Positions 35,740-49,911 of a DNA stretch of 64,000 nt are shown here, in pieces. The position numbers and the translations under genes were made by a program. The notes beneath the pieces are model-generated. The model was not told the origin of the DNA and searched no databases. It saw nothing but the letters and a program-made list of their open reading frames with translations. Origin of the DNA: Daedaleopsis sinensis (taxonomy: Eukaryota > Basidiomycota > Agaricomycetes > Polyporales > Polyporaceae); contig CM066305.1 of assembly GCA_033807695.1 (NCBI GenBank), positions 1,488,001 through 1,552,000 on the forward strand. Reading direction: 5' to 3'. Within the stretch, counting starts at the first letter, position 1. Each line of letters begins with the position of its first letter.

Positions 35740-36197
35740 GCAATCAACCTACCTGATTAGGATAGCCGGTATCAAGGGTCCTAGTTTCTGCGAACACGGC
35801 TCCGACTCGTCGCAGAAGGAGCCTCGGTCTCATTCTCGTTCGGGCTGTGAGGCCTGCCAAGAGAGAGACAGTAAGGATCGCGCGCCGAGCTGTTATTACA
35901 TCCTGCGGCCTGTGTCTGTACAAGTAAGTATCTAACCAACAGGGGGAGTACGAGAAGGACCTAGTGTGGCATCCCGTATGTATCGTAAGAATGTGTATGC
36001 CAAGTCCGCATTGACTGCCATGTGCATGCAGCGCAGCAAGGCGAGTGAGTGTTCTAGCGAGAAACAATGTCCTGAGAAGCTACTCCATGTCGTGAAATCC
36101 CGGACTCAAGGTTACTTGCGCACCCTGCTTTTCCCACTCCAAGGTTCCGCAGCATATCCAGATGATAGCATCTCTCACCGCGCAGCAAACTATGCGG
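35740..36197. other. Intergenic stretch, nothing recognised
   Basis: It lies between the right repeat arm and the 3' end of the next minus-strand gene. No gene or repeat was recognised. Confidence 0.5.
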
Positions 36198-37074
36198 TCA
36201 GGGAGTCGGTGGGTGTGTTCGTGGTGGTATTGAAGGATGGCCCCAGTCGACGGATCCCTCTCCGTCTGAGCCTACGACGGCCTCATATGCGGGTGCTTGC
36301 TGGTAGGGTGGTGGTGGTGGCCGCCACTGATACGACGTTGACTCCATCATCTGGCGGAACCTATCCACTCTGTCCCGTTCCATCTCCTCCATCTCCCGCT
36401 CCAGTCGATGTCGGTTGAGAAGGGCTGCTATGCGGTCCCGTTCAGGAGCCTTCCGGTAGCTGTAGAAGCAGCGGCCGAGGGAGAAAAGGATGAAGAACAG
36501 CACTGCGCCTCCTAGAACCTCGAACACAATTGCTACCGTGCTCTGGCCATGGCCCATGGTGGTATGAACTCCCGGAGGGACCTCTGAGGGACGTGGGGGG
36601 TGTGGATCCCATGTATGCGTCTTCGTGTACGGGGGCGTGCCGGTACCCAGTGTTTGTGGAGTGTGATGGGCGTGGGTTGGAGTGGACAATATATGAAGAG
36701 TGTGTGTGGAAGTCGTACGAAACGGTATCCCGTCGTCATCAGGGCTCTTGCCCGCCGCCCGGCTTGTGGACTGGGTAGACTTGGTCGCATCTTCGGAGGG
36801 ATCCGTGTTGGCCTGGGTGGGTGCGGAGGTCGTATTAGAGGTAGGAGCAGTAGAGAGTGGAGAGGGCGTCGTGTCCTTTTCAGCAGGAGCAGCGCGCACC
36901 AATCTGGGTGCAGCAATCAGCACTACCGTCCACGGTCCGCGACCAGTGCCAGAAGGCGCCCCTGAGGCGCCCTCTCGACAGGCGACGAGTTCGATAGAGT
37001 GGCATGGGCACTCACAGGAGGAAGGAGAGGAAAATGAAGCAGTACGTCGACCACAGAAACGACCTTGGACGCAT
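36198..37074 (-). CDS. Secreted-type single-pass membrane protein with Ser/Thr/Pro-rich ectodomain
   Basis: Two minus-strand exons (37016-37074 and 36198-36903) give 254 residues. The first exon encodes a signal peptide (FLWSTYCFIFLSFLLLV, then RAAPA). The ectodomain is rich in Ser, Thr and Pro and is probably O-glycosylated. One transmembrane helix follows (VFEVLGGAVLFFILFSLG), then a basic Cys/Tyr segment, a charged helix (DRIAALLNRHRLEREMEEME) and a proline-rich tail with PPPPPYQQAPAY, a possible WW- or ESCRT-type ligand. The layout resembles fungal cell-wall sensor or receptor-like proteins, but no named family was recognised. The start was chosen because only it gives a signal peptide in frame. 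Confidence 0.7.
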
Positions 37075-38498
37075 GTGCCTCTCCGCACTGCGTCCGCGCG
37101 GGAGTGCTCGCACAACTTGAAGAGGAAGTCGGGGAGCGCAATGTGGTTCGCCAAGGATGGGTGGTTGGCCAAGGCCGAGGAAGAGGAAAAGGAGGGGTCA
37201 GACGGCGTGGTAGAGTAGCTGGGAACGGATCCCTGTGCCAGTACTCATGGCATGGAAGGGAGAGAGGGGGGAACAGGCGTCCTTTACCGCATCTCTTCAA
37301 TAGTCTCACTCTGTGGAACAGACGCCCGTCCGAAATAAGTCTCAGCAATGTCCGCCGTCCCAAAATAGGTACTTATCGTGGCTGTGTCCCTCCTTGGTCT
37401 CGCGTTCTACGTCTTCCCGTCCATCGCGACGTGATTCCTGCTCAGTGCTAAGCCTGTGCTAAGCCGCTAGCCACTCCTCTGACGCACTTCAAGTGCTTCA
37501 GCACACATAAGTACCCTCGTTGCTCCGATCCATCACCGTTGTGGCGTGTGTATGTTTTCATCCAGGTCTACGACTTCGGGCCTCCATTGCCCGTCGCCCA
37601 CTGCGGCGGTTAGGCTGCCCTTCTCTAGCGTTATCGCGTGATGCCGTCCTTTGATATTCGCACGAATATAAGGGACGAAGCCCGCAGGCGAGGTGGTTCC
37701 TCTGCTACCGACCAAACCCTAGGACTGACACTCTCTCAAGTCGGCAGTCCATTACCTCCTCGTCTACACTTTGGCTGCAGCTCACTTAACTTGGGCTCTT
37801 ATCTCCGTATAAATTGCACGACATGTGCTGCAGGCGTGTTTTGCGCTCGCAAACGAGTCCTATTTCGAGCGACGCGCACAGTACACCTTGTGAGAATCAT
37901 CGGTCGTCCCCGTCCTATCCTGGCAACATGTTGACATTAGTTCACAGCGAACAACGGACCTTCCAGCATTACTTGTGCTGACTACAGATACCAAAGACAT
38001 CGGGTATCGCAGCACCTAGCTCATGATGCTAAAAAGCACCGAACCGGTCCTCAATGGGCCCCGCGCCCGCTGCGCATGTACATCGGTCAATAGGATCGGT
38101 CAACAATGTCCACCGCCACAGCTCTCACCCAGGCAGATCATCCCCGACTGACATTGTCGGCTATATCGCAACGCGGAATGCAATGCGGAAGACTTCATGA
38201 TATACTGTCACTCGAGCGGCTAGCGCTTTAACCCCCTCAAGAGCTATCTCCATCTGCCTGCTGCGATCCTCCCCAACCTCACCATTGTTGACGACCGGTG
38301 ACCGCAAGCATCATGCTACGACTACGACTCGAGAGCCCTGAATATTTCTTCAAACCCGACTCGTAATTATCGTAAGCTCCCTCGAGTACCATGCGCATAT
38401 TGTAGGATAGTTGATCTCCTGGTATAGACCCTCCGTTTTCACCGTGGCGCAGAACAATCTCTCCGCTCCGCGCAAAAGGCGATTATAATGGAGACCGG

Positions 38499-38544
38499 CG
38501 TATGAGATCCCGGATGAAGCACGTATGAGATCCCTGATGAAGCA
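38499..38544. repeat. Two tandem 23-bp units
   Basis: Two adjacent copies of a 23-bp unit beginning CGTATGAGATCC differ by one base. This is directly visible and no function is evident. Confidence 0.85.
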
Positions 38545-39025
38545 CGCACAGGAGTGCACTTACTATCTTTGCAATGGAGGTACTATCAACCGAAATCAAA
38601 CCTACAGTTGTGCAGGTACACAATCTCCTGGTACTGATCAGCAGCTGCAAATTTGTATGCGGTAAGTACTACGTATGGCTTGTATGTCCAGTCAATCAGG
38701 CTAATATCACCTTGATGGAAGAATGCCAGTCGTCTGTAGTACAGTAACGTTGTGTAGGTCCCCCCTGGGCCCTCTTTCCCGAATACACCTGATTGACCCA
38801 GTCGGACAGCAAATTCGACCTTCTCTGAAGCGCAGAGTTGTCATGGGAGACCGAACTTACAAAAGCGGACTATCATCTTCTTCAATCGCATCGCAGAAGT
38901 AGCACCGGCTCAATCTATTCAGGGCATTTCGGAGAGGTACCAGGTACCCCGGTTGACAACGTTGACCGCTCAGCGACACAGTGAACTGTCCGTTGACACA
39001 GGGGCACAGCTGACGAACGTGTCTC

Positions 39026-39398
39026 AGGACCCCCGACAATAGCGCCAAAATGCCTGATCCGCAAAAAAAATCTTGCGGCCCAAATGTCCGAGACACCAGG
39101 CATACTTTGAGAGCCCGTTTGTCCGGAAAAACACCAGGCATCAGGCCAAAAATTTCTCAAAATAGGGGGGTAACCTCGTTTCGGCGCGCGGCGCCTCCGG
39201 CGCCTGCGATATTTCGGGCGTCGGCGCGGGCGACTACGGTCCAAACGCCATTTTGGGCGACTTTTGGTCGGATTTTTCCTCAGGCCTCAGCCCGCCGACA
39301 GGCCAAATCACGTCCGAAAAAATCAGGCATCGGGGGCTCCAGAGGGCCCCAAATGTCCGAAATCGCCTCAGGCATTTGGCGCTATTGTCGGGGGTCCT
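39026..39398. mobile_element. Non-autonomous hAT-like element (MITE) with 8-bp target duplication
   Basis: The 373-bp element has terminal inverted repeats AGGACCCCCGACAATAGCGC at 39026 and its complement ending at 39398, matching for at least 24 bp. It is flanked by direct repeats CGTGTCTC at 39018-39025 and 39399-39406. An 8-bp duplication points to the hAT superfamily, though the termini are not the usual CAGGG. Inside are several copies of AAATGTCCGA and CAGGCAT-like words. There is no transposase, so it depends on a source element elsewhere. Confidence 0.85.
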
Positions 39399-40299
39399 CG
39401 TGTCTCCCATTGAGCTTCTACGCCGACGCCGCCGCACCATGAAGCCAGATGAACGCCTCCCTACACGCCTCTCCGCGCGTTCCGCTGATCCGGCCAGACA
39501 TCATGGAACGCTCGCACACGTACGCTTCACGCCTAGCTACATGTGTGAGACGAGCGGTATTGGTGTGCGACTGGTAGAGCATCTCTCCATCACCATGCCT
39601 TTGGACAGAGTAAGTCACCTCAAGTACGATCTCGATTTATCATACACTACTAGTAGACGGTAGCACGTCGACCGAGTACTCCGTGGTGCCGCGATGTAGC
39701 GCCGCGAAGGTTCCGAACCCAGTCCGAACCTCTAGTACTAAGTAAGTGCTACAACTACTACTATGGAGCAGTTCTAGAGGTTGCCAAGTATGCTTCTAAG
39801 CCATTCTACACTTCAACGTATGCATACTTACATCGTAGTGTTGTACACTAAGACAAGATGCCGCGTGTACGCGCATGGAGGTTGCTCAGTAAGCTGCGAA
39901 TACATCGCGGATGCTGACCACAGCATATCGCGCGAAAGGGTTACTCATATTCGTCAACAAGCGCTCTTGAGATGAGGTTGGTTATTTCGCTCCCCACACC
40001 CAACGTCCGAATCCTGGACCTGGCCGACTTGGGGTTGTAGCGATGGCCACAGTAGAGGATGGAACACAGCTAGCCGATAGGACTTTTAGTAGCTGGCAAC
40101 AGGGGAGATGGTCTAAAAAGCTGTGAGTGGTTGGGGATGTCGCAAGCGCGTGATTACGTGTCGGACGGAGTCAGCGATTGTCCCGACGTCACGCTACCAG
40201 AAAGGGCAGTCTTTTCAGCAACATGTCGCAGATTCACCCCGGTCTCTTGTGCGCATCTAGTCCTCCCCCCTCTCCCCCTGTGCGCTCCTAGCCCCGGCT

Positions 40300-40305
40300 T
40301 ATATA
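40300..40305 (+). promoter_or_regulatory. TATA-like element upstream of GTP cyclohydrolase II
   Basis: TATATA lies 160 bp before the start codon, followed by a CT-rich leader. Its position is typical for a fungal promoter with a leader of about 100 nt. Confidence 0.45.
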
Positions 40306-40465
40306 CCTCGTCCTCCCGCGGACGCTGTTCCTAGTCCAAACTATCTCTTCTCTCGCCCTGCTTCCCCGCCGTCACGCTTCGGCGATTGCTCTAACCCCGC
40401 CCACACCGGATTCAGCACCGTCGATCTAGACTGCCTATCTATTATCTATTCCCTCTTCTGCCGGA

Positions 40466-41965
40466 ATGTCCTACCACGACCACCACTCGTGCATAGAAGA
40501 CTCGCTCGCAGATCTCGAAATACTGGATCTCCTCACCGCGCCGGACCTCCCGGCCGCAAGCGATCTCAAGAAGAAGCACGCCTACAAGCGGAGAGACGCC
40601 GACCTCGACCCCCTCCTCCTCGCCGCCGCCGCGTCGTATGGACAAGTTACCAGAAATCACTACACGCATGATTTCTTCCCGGCAGTCGGAGACCCGCGCG
40701 CCGAGGGTGCGTACGATTGGACGAAGTGGCAGCCTGGAGCACAGGGTACGAAACAGGAGCGCAAACTCCGGCTCAAGTACGAGAGCAGGCAGGCGCCGCG
40801 CTCGCAGAGGCTGAAGCAGGCCGGAGTGCAAGAGAAAGAAAACGACCTGACGAGGACGGCAAGTAGCCCCTTGCAACGCACGGACAACCTCCCGCCCCCT
40901 GTTCCAAAATCACCATCCTCATCCTCACATGCACACCCTTCGTCCTCGTCCACTTCATCTCCGAGCCCTCTTCTCTCGTCGAACGTCGCAGGGCTCGATG
41001 TGAAGTGCATGGCTCGTACGCGAGTTCCGACCCCCCACGGCCCTGTGTTCCTCCATCTGTACCACAACAACCGGGATAACAAGGAGCACCTCGCTATCGT
41101 GGTGGACCCTGCACAGCTGCAAGAGGACACTCTCCCTCTCGCGCCCTCCATCCGCAGCAGGACGCTCGACGCTGTGTGGTCGGAGACGGAGACGGAGATG
41201 GATCGCATAACCCGTGGAGCGTACGTGGGACGATTGTCCAAAGATTCTCAAAAGGCCTCCCCACCATCCTCAGCGCAGCACGCGGACGCGTCGATCTCCG
41301 ACTCCATACCCTCTCCACTCATCCGCATCCACTCCGAGTGCTTCACGGGCGAGACCATCGGGAGCATGCGGTGCGACTGCGGCGAGCAGCTTGACGAGGC
41401 CATCCGGCAAATCGCCCAGCCCATCACGATCCCTTCGCCCGCCGACCCCACACGCACCGTGACGATCCCAGGCCGCGGCGCCGTCATCTATCTCCGCCAG
41501 GAAGGCCGCGGCATCGGGCTGCTCTCCAAGATTCGCGCGTACAACCTGCAGGACCTCGGGCACGACACCGTCACCGCGAACATCATGCTTGGTCATAAGG
41601 CTGACGAGCGCGGGTACGGCATCGCGGCGGCCATCCTGCGGGACCTGGGCTTGGGCGCCGACGAGGCGGAGGGCGTGAGGCTGCTGACGAACAACCCGGA
41701 CAAGATGCAGGCGTTGGAGAAGGAGGGCATCCGGATCGTCGAGCGTGTCCCGATGGTGCCGCGGTCGTGGCAGCGTCGTCAGCACAGCAAGCTCGGCGCA
41801 GACCTGGCTGGGGTGCATGTGCACGAGGAGGACGAGAGGGGGAGAGGTGCGACGATGATCGGGGCCGGCGAGGTGTATGGCGAGGATCTAGACAAGTATC
41901 TACGGACGAAGGTGTTGCGTATGGGCCATATGCTCCCTCTCCTCTCGGATTCTCTGGATTCGTGA
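40466..41965 (+). CDS. RIB1: GTP cyclohydrolase II (riboflavin biosynthesis)
   Basis: A single uninterrupted exon encodes 499 residues, which is notable in this intron-rich window. The C-terminal half carries the enzyme: zinc cysteines in [21 protein letters not shown], the GTP-binding block [13 protein letters not shown], then [20 protein letters not shown] and [14 protein letters not shown]. The N-terminal 150 residues, with [21 protein letters not shown], are the extension found in fungal enzymes and are partly low complexity. The reaction opens GTP to 2,5-diamino-6-ribosylamino-pyrimidinone phosphate, the first step to riboflavin. The start was chosen after the CT-rich leader and a TATA-like box. 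Confidence 0.95.
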   Translation: MSYHDHHSCIEDSLADLEILDLLTAPDLPAASDLKKKHAYKRRDADLDPLLLAAAASYGQVTRNHYTHDFFPAVGDPRAEGAYDWTKWQPGAQGTKQERKLRLKYESRQAPRSQRLKQAGVQEKENDLTRTASSPLQRTDNLPPPVPKSPSSSSHAHPSSSSTSSPSPLLSSNVAGLDVKCMARTRVPTPHGPVFLHLYHNNRDNKEHLAIVVDPAQLQEDTLPLAPSIRSRTLDAVWSETETEMDRITRGAYVGRLSKDSQKASPPSSAQHADASISDSIPSPLIRIHSECFTGETIGSMRCDCGEQLDEAIRQIAQPITIPSPADPTRTVTIPGRGAVIYLRQEGRGIGLLSKIRAYNLQDLGHDTVTANIMLGHKADERGYGIAAAILRDLGLGADEAEGVRLLTNNPDKMQALEKEGIRIVERVPMVPRSWQRRQHSKLGADLAGVHVHEEDERGRGATMIGAGEVYGEDLDKYLRTKVLRMGHMLPLLSDSLDS

Positions 41966-42201
41966 CGAGGAGGGTAGTATGCAGCCTTGAGGATCTAGTT
42001 TAAATGTAATTTTGGTTTGGGAATCGTGTTGTAGAAGATGAAAGCAAGCTCAAAAGTATATCTCTCGGTGTGAGGCCGCGCGCCGCGGGCGATAGTATTT
42101 CGATAGCACCACGAGTGGGCGCTACCCCTCCTACACGCAGCACCGCACGTCGTCTCGTCTCTTGTGTCTCGTCGACGTCCATCTTCATCCAACTACCCGC
42201 C

Positions 42202-44522
42202 ATGTCCGTGTTTGACCCCCTCTCCGTGCCCAACTTTCCGCAAGATGAGCCGCCATGGCCTACGACCCCTCACAGCCCGAGCGATCCCATCCCCAACCTT
42301 CCTCGACCCTCACCACATCACGAGTCGCGCGGACCTCCAACCGGTCTGTATGGGAAAGAGCCGCAAATCTACGGACAACCAGACCCCGGTCTCATATCTC
42401 CTCGTGCTAACGCCCCGTCAAACGGTGCACCTCTCGAGAAGAAGGAACCATACCTGCGAGTGAGAATCACGACGCTCGACCGGAATCGGCGAGACGTCCT
42501 CATTAAATTCGATGCGCAGGTACGCATTCCGAACTTCGACTTCCGCTCGCTCTTCAGCACGTTCTCATCCATGTCCTGTTGCGCGTTCATTCGCTATCCC
42601 CATCCTTCCTGGCCACGGTAGACCAACCTGTCGAACTTCACCGGGACGACCTACCGCAATGTGTCCCGTTCCTACTACGAATTCCAGCAGTTCTACGACG
42701 CCATCATCCAGAACAACCCGCAGACGATCGTGCCTGCGCTCCCGCTCGCCCGCACGTCCGCGCCGACGGACGAGGAGGACGACCGGCTCGTGAAGATCAT
42801 GCTCCAGCGCTGGCTCACGCGCATCTGCGAAGACCCGATCCTCCTGCACGAGGAGGAGCTGCGCTCGTTCGTCGAGAGCGACTTCGGGTACCAGCCGACG
42901 CCGCACACGCGCAAGAAGGCCTCGGGCGGGTTCAGCCTCATGCGCCGCGGCGTGCCCGACGAGGACGAGGAGCTGCAGCGCGCGCGCTTCGAGCTCACGA
43001 AGCTCGAGGGCCAGTTCTTCGACGCCGCCAAGGCGATCGACAAGCTCGCGCGCGCGCGGAAATGTGGGTGCCCGTTCGTCCGTGTGTGCGGATGTCGAGT
43101 GGAGGACTGAACGTCGTGTGCCACAGCGATCGCGGCCGTGAAGGTGGAGATGGGCAACAAGTTCGTCAACGTCTCGTCGACGGAGGCGCACCCGCCCTTG
43201 GGAAACGCAATGCAGAAGATTGGTCGCGTGTATCACAGTTTGGCGGATTTGGACCAGGCGCAAGGTATCAGCGAATGCGTGATCATCGGCGACTCGTTGG
43301 GGTACCAGGGTCTCAACGCACGATCGGCCAAAGAGACCTTGCAGCAGCGGACGGGTGTCTTGGAAGAGTATCAGGCAGCGGTGAAGGCCACCATTTCGAA
43401 GCGGCGGAACATGGAGCGCCTGAAAGCGAGTAACAATATCAGTCCTCAGCGAGTGGATGAAGCTCTCGAGGAGATGGAGGAGGTACGCCGAAACTTTGTT
43501 CATTGCAGCGGTTTTGTTGATGGCCAATCACCCCTTAGGCCAACAAGTACGAGCAAATTCTCGCACGACGTGCAGAAGGTATCTCGCAGAATCTTCATCG
43601 TGCGTTGGACAGGCACAAACGTCTGGTCACCGAGGATGTGACAGCAGCACTGGTGGAGCACGTCCGGTCTACTATCATGTATGAGCGACAGCACTTGCGA
43701 GAACTGGAGGCGCTCCGGCCAGATATCAGCGCGGCAGACAAGAAATACGTGCCTGCTAAGCCCGTCAGCGCACCGCGGCCTGTGTACATTCCTCCTTTGG
43801 AAGATTATTCCAAGCCTCCCGTCCAGCGTCCAGCATCAGGACCTCCGTCGAATGTCCCCCGCTCTGCCGTTCCACAAATTGCTCCATCCATCAGTGCAAC
43901 AGCGTCCATGAACGGCCCCCCGTTGGTTCATCCGATCAACACCTCGGTCTCCGCAAACGGCCCTCTTTCATCCGGCATTTCTTCACCTGTGCGGGGCCCT
44001 CTTCCACCACAATCCCCCGGGGCTGGTCCATCCTCTTCGCCCGCTCCTTCGCAATCGGCTTTCATGCCTTCCCTCATGAACGGCCCACCGCTCGGCGGTC
44101 GATTTGTGGACGGGACAAAATCGATGTTCGTCAAGACCCCCTCCTCTCCTCTAGCCTCAGCGCCCATCGCCCCGTCCAAGCCAGCGTCCGCCGGCCTACC
44201 TCCCGTCCCGCCGTCTCCTACGCCCCAGTCCGGCCCCCAAAAGCCGATTTCTCCGTTGCACGGCGGCACTGTCCCGGCCGCAACTTCTGCAACGTCCCCA
44301 GCGCCCCATCCTCTCGGCGACCCTCTCTCGGCGTCGGCGTTCGTCCCGAGCACGAGCTCGCCGCTCGCGAACGGCCGCTCGAACTCGGTGTCGACGCCGA
44401 GCGACGGGCTCGACCCGCTGGGCATGGCGCGTCCGGCGTACATGTCGGCGACCGTGCGGACGCCGACGCGCCCGAGGCTGGATGCGAGGGAGGCGGCGAG
44501 CAAGCTCGCGAACATGTTCTGA
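42202..44522 (+). CDS. VPS17: Sorting nexin VPS17-like (retromer PX-BAR subunit)
   Basis: Four exons (42202-42519, 42622-43063, 43127-43482, 43539-44522) encode 699 residues. A PX domain occupies about residues 85-200 (YLRVRITTLDRNRRDVLIKF, YRNVSRSYYEFQQFYDAI, LPLARTSAP, FVESDFGYQ). A BAR-type helical region follows (LTKLEGQFFDAAKAIDKLAR, HPPLGNAMQKIGRVYHSLAD, RTGVLEEYQAAVKATISKRR, VEHVRSTIMYERQHLRELE). The last 230 residues are Pro/Ser-rich and disordered. With VPS5 this subunit forms the membrane-bending half of retromer for endosome-to-Golgi recycling. It converges on the M24 gene, leaving 147 bp between. Confidence 0.9.
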
Positions 44523-44669
44523 GGAGTCTTGTGATGCTACAGTGTAGTACGTACGTCCATGTGTTCTTCTGTGCTCTGCTCGTACAAATTGGACGCGGGC
44601 TCCCGAGTGGATCCTGCGATCTTGGTCATTAGCGTCCATGCATGCATGTTCATATTGCACGTTAAATTA

Positions 44670-46281
44670 TCACGGTTGTACAACAAAGACCGGCTGTGGG
44701 GTGGGTGGTGCAGATGAGGTGCCGTTGATGAGGTGGTATCTCTCTTGTCTCCCGTACACGAACTTCCAGCCTTCCGCCTCGGAAACCCAGTGCACATTTT
44801 CCTCCACTCGGAACCTGAGAGTCTCGTTCCGCTCGGGGACGAAATGATACGCGTACAGCTCGATGCTGTAGTACGTGTTGGGCAAGATGTGGAGCTCTCC
44901 GAGTACGGGCACGAATTCCGGTAAGTTTGTGAAGCCTGTGCATACCATGAATCGTCAGCTCACCGAACTACCACAGGCACGAGTATCAGGACTTTGGATA
45001 TGCACTCACCCATAACTGCCCCAGGCGCGTGCCCCCAATCGCCGATGGGGTGACAGTATATCTGGCCCTCGATGCTTTCCGCCGCCATCTGGACCAACGA
45101 CTCGTTCAAGACCTGGTTCCCGGTCTTGTTCGCCGCCATATAGCTCAGGACAATGTCCTGCATCCGATTCGCCTTCCGCAGCCCCTCCTTGAGCCCCGCG
45201 GGCGCGTCCGTCTCCCCCTGCGACGCGCGCAGAACGTACGCCATGTGCTGCACGTCGGTGTTCATGCCCATCGCGGTGATCCCGAAGTCGACGTGCAGGA
45301 GGTCTCCCTCGTGGACGACGTCCCTCGTGCCCGCCCAGCCGGGGAACGACTCGGGCGTGATCACGGACACGCGCGGGTGGTTCCAGGTCGTGACGTTCAG
45401 GAGGAGCATCTTCTCGCGGTACCACCACTCGATGTCCTGCAGCGATCCCAAACGCGGTCAGCTCCCGCCATCCACTAGCACGGCACGACGATAGCTCACC
45501 TCTGTAGTGGTCAGCCCGGGGACGACGACGCGCTCGCTGAACGCCTCCTCGACCAAGGCCCACGTCGTCTCCTGCAGGTCGCGGTAGTACGCGAGCTGGC
45601 CCGCGACGCGCGCCGCGACGTACTCGACCGCGAGCATCGGCTCGTTCACCGTGCGCGCCATCCAGTCCTCCCCGAGCTCCTCGGCGAGCGCCTCGTACTC
45701 GCCGACGTGCAGCCCGCCCCCGACGGCGAGGTGCTTGTCCGTGTTCAGCGCGATCCGGCGCGGGTCGAGCTCCTCGAGCGTGCGGAGGAGCTCGGGCCAG
45801 ACCGCGCCGGTGTTGTCGACCCACCGCAGCGGGTTGGGCGGGGAGTCGCGCGTGTGCGTGATCCCAGACGCGGACGAGGGCTCGGACGAAGTGTTGGTGT
45901 GGAAGAGGACGACCGTGCGCCGGTGCGGGGCGTACTCCGTCGCGCCTTTGATGGACCACCAGAGCGTGTCCTCGGCGTATTCGCGCTGGCTCATCTGAGG
46001 ACCGGGCAGACGGGAAAGGTTCAGTACTCAGTACTTCAGTGGTTCACAGTGATGTCAGCACAGAGCGGACGTACAAGCCATGCGCTAACCCCATACTTCT
46101 TGAGCAACACTGGGATGTTTGCGATACGCTCATCGCGCCAGCTATCTAGGATGGCTGCCTGTTCGCGAAGCGACGGTAGTCGGACATAGCGCGCTGGAGT
46201 ATCAGGGTGTAGCTGTCCATTAGCCACGCTCAAGAATAATGTCGCAAGCAATTGCCAGGGGCACAGAACGTTACACAACAT
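44670..46281 (-). CDS. Secreted M24-family metallopeptidase-like protein (Xaa-Pro dipeptidase fold)
   Basis: Minus-strand exons are 46075-46281, 45500-45994, 45010-45436 and 44670-44935, encoding 464 residues. The start at 46281 gives a clean signal peptide (LLATLFLSVANG); an ATG 10 codons upstream is also in frame. The C-terminal pita-bread domain shows the metal-ligand pattern: two Asp (LLHVDFGITAMGMNTDVQ), His (HPIGDWGHAPG), then Glu in SIELYAYHFVPE and in VEENVHW. Members hydrolyse peptide bonds next to proline, but fungal secreted versions are poorly studied, so substrate and activity are unknown. The protein appears complete. Confidence 0.85.
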
Positions 46282-46485
46282 GGCGGTTATGCAGTGAGAC
46301 AGTTGTTGCAAGCGTGCTCTATCATCAGCAGCGAATTCGAAGGAACAGCGCGGGAAACATCATGTATGTCACATCTCACACTCCTCCTGAAGAAAGCGCT
46401 CGACTAGGATCACAAACTTGCAAGGACTTTGCGGTAAATATAGATACATTTTTTACTTCTTCTCTGCGCAAGCACTTCCCACTGC

Positions 46486-47865
<1,380 letters not shown>

Positions 47866-48083
47866 GGTGTGCGGAAGTGTGCCAGAAGGAGATCTGGATG
47901 TCTCAAGGCTTTTGTGGAGGGGAAGAGTGTTTTAGAGTTGACTTGACTTGCCCGTCGGCCGTCCGTCCGATGACAACTGCGCGTATAGCGCCCATACATC
48001 TTCCCCACATCGGCATTCCGGCCCGCTCTCGATCTATTCTCTTCCTTCGCGCACGTGATCCAGTATTTTCCTCTTGCTCCTCC
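47866..48083. promoter_or_regulatory. Shared promoter region, LEU2 / NOB1
   Basis: These 218 bp separate two divergent start codons. No TATA box or obvious Leu3-type site was recognised by eye. Confidence 0.45.
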
Positions 48084-49780
48084 ATGACTGCCCAAGCGTC
48101 CTCTGCTGCCCAAGGCACCTCGAAACCAGCCTGCAAACATCTCATATTAGATGCTGGACCCCTCCTGTCGTTGTCGCCCTTGCGTGGGCTCGCACAGACA
48201 TACTACACCGTTCCGCAAGTCTTGGACGAATTGAAGGACAAGCGCGCGCGAGAACACTTTGAACGGCTTGGGCTTTCGGCGGGAGTGAGCATCGAAGTGA
48301 AGGGACCGGCGACAGCGTCCGTTGCGCATGGTGAGTGGCGGTTCGATTGGAGACATGAGATGCTGAAGTACGATCGTAGTCATCCAGTGGGCTAAAAAGA
48401 CCGGAGACTACTCAGTATTGTCTCATGCCGATCTATGCGTCCTTGCCTTGACGTATGAGCTCGATCTGAAAGAGGAGCAGGAGAAGACTAGTCAGGGAGT
48501 GATCGAGCAGGATAACGGCACACACATACCAAACGGAGAGATCAAGGCCGAGGACGTCCCCACAACATCGGCGGATGAAGCTCATGAGGTTGAGGAGCCC
48601 ATATCCGTCATCGAGTCAGCGGTGACTGAGGCTCGTGAGCTTGAGAACGATTTCACCTCCGACGCGGACGAGCCTCCACCCTCCTCTGATCCCGATGAAG
48701 ACGAGGAGGATATCCCGCAAGAACTCGAAGAGGGTGAGCCTCTCGAAGTCGAGCTTCAGGCTGTCCAGGACGAGAGCACATCGGACGCGCTATCCAACAC
48801 CGTCTCATCCAACACCTCCCCATCCAATATCTCCCCACCCGAACCGTCTGCTACTACTTCCGCCCCATCTCAACCCACGGAAAGCCCTGCACATCCCGTC
48901 GAAGATGATGCGCCCCTGTATGACGACCCATCCGACGAGGATGATGGCGAGGGAGAGTGGATCACGCCCAAAAACGTCGCCCTGCACAAATCTCGTGCGC
49001 TCGACCTTCTTCCGTCCGCCGCTGACGGGCGAAAAGGCAAGAAGCAGCCTCAAGAAACCATCCTGGTAGGCTGTATGACAGCCGATTTTGCGATGCAGAA
49101 CGTCTTGCTGCAGATGGGACTCGGGCTGGTCGGCGTCGAGGGTAAGCGCATCGAGCGGGTCAAGAGCTGGGTGTTAAGATGCCATGCATGCTTCAAGTGC
49201 GTCCCGTCTGCTCGCTTCACGAGCTATCCGCTCGGTTGAAAGGAACGGTACTCATCTTACTCCTCCGCATAATAACAGAATCTGCAAAGACGCGTCGCGC
49301 AAGTTCTGCCCGTCATGTGGAAACCCAACTCTGCTCCGGGCGTCCGTGACGATCTCATCACCAAATGCGGGACCCAACACCCCTGCCATGCAAGTGCACC
49401 TCAAGAAGAACTTCCAGTTCAAGACGCGCGGCACGATCTACTCGATCCCTGCGCCGAAACCCGGGTCAGCGAAGACGGGCCCAGGGGAGGGTCTCATCCT
49501 GCGCGAGGACCAAGCTGGATGGCAGCGGGCGAAGAAGATCGCGGATGGAAAGCGAGAGAGGGAGGAGAAGCGAATGCTGAACGCGGCAAGTAGGAGTGCA
49601 GAGATGGGCCAGGGCGGCGCGGTGCTGGGCAGCTGGATGGACCCCGATTGGGTGCCGGAGATCATGAGTGTCGGGACTGGTGGGAAGGGACGGAGTACGC
49701 GCACACGAGGGTTCGACGGCGACATGCCCATCGTCGGGTATGGTAGGAAGAACCCGAACGAGAGGAAGAAGAGGAAGTGA
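48084..49780 (+). CDS. NOB1: NOB1 endonuclease, 20S pre-rRNA D-site cleavage
   Basis: Three exons (48084-48330, 48380-49196, 49279-49780) encode 521 residues. The PIN domain shows the acidic residues in LILDAGPLLSL, QVLDELKDK and SHADLCVLALTYEL. A long acidic Ser/Glu-rich linker follows (about 48490-48960), then EWITPKNV. The zinc ribbon has CHAC split by an intron from FCPSCGNPTL. The tail contains VHLKKNFQFKTRGTIYSIP, LILREDQ and a basic end, KNPNERKKRK. NOB1 makes the last cut that forms the 3' end of 18S rRNA in the cytoplasm. The second intron lies inside the zinc ribbon. Confidence 0.94.
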
Positions 49781-49911
49781 TGGAGATTTACCATTTGCCA
49801 GGGGGTGTCGGGCTATGGCCCTGGGTGTGCTTGTAGATCGCGGTATCATCTTGAGATTGAAAGAGAACTTGTAATACAGTACTGTTGTACGACGTGCCTT
49901 TGGTGTATCTG

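Larger units (their letters stand above)
37075..40465. other. Gene-poor region with repeats
   Basis: No coding gene could be supported in 3.4 kb, the longest such stretch here. It contains a hAT-like MITE and a short tandem duplication (both listed). Short ORFs show no domains. The last 150 bp include a TATA-like element for the following gene. Confidence 0.6.

Noticed and set aside
42565..43527. 320-codon minus-strand ORF across VPS17
   Set aside because: It is antisense to clear PX and BAR coding exons and has no recognisable domain.
45006..45959. 317-codon Arg/Ala-rich ORF in another minus-strand frame of the M24 gene
   Set aside because: It is an alternative-frame shadow. The metal-ligand motifs lie in the other frame with consistent splicing.
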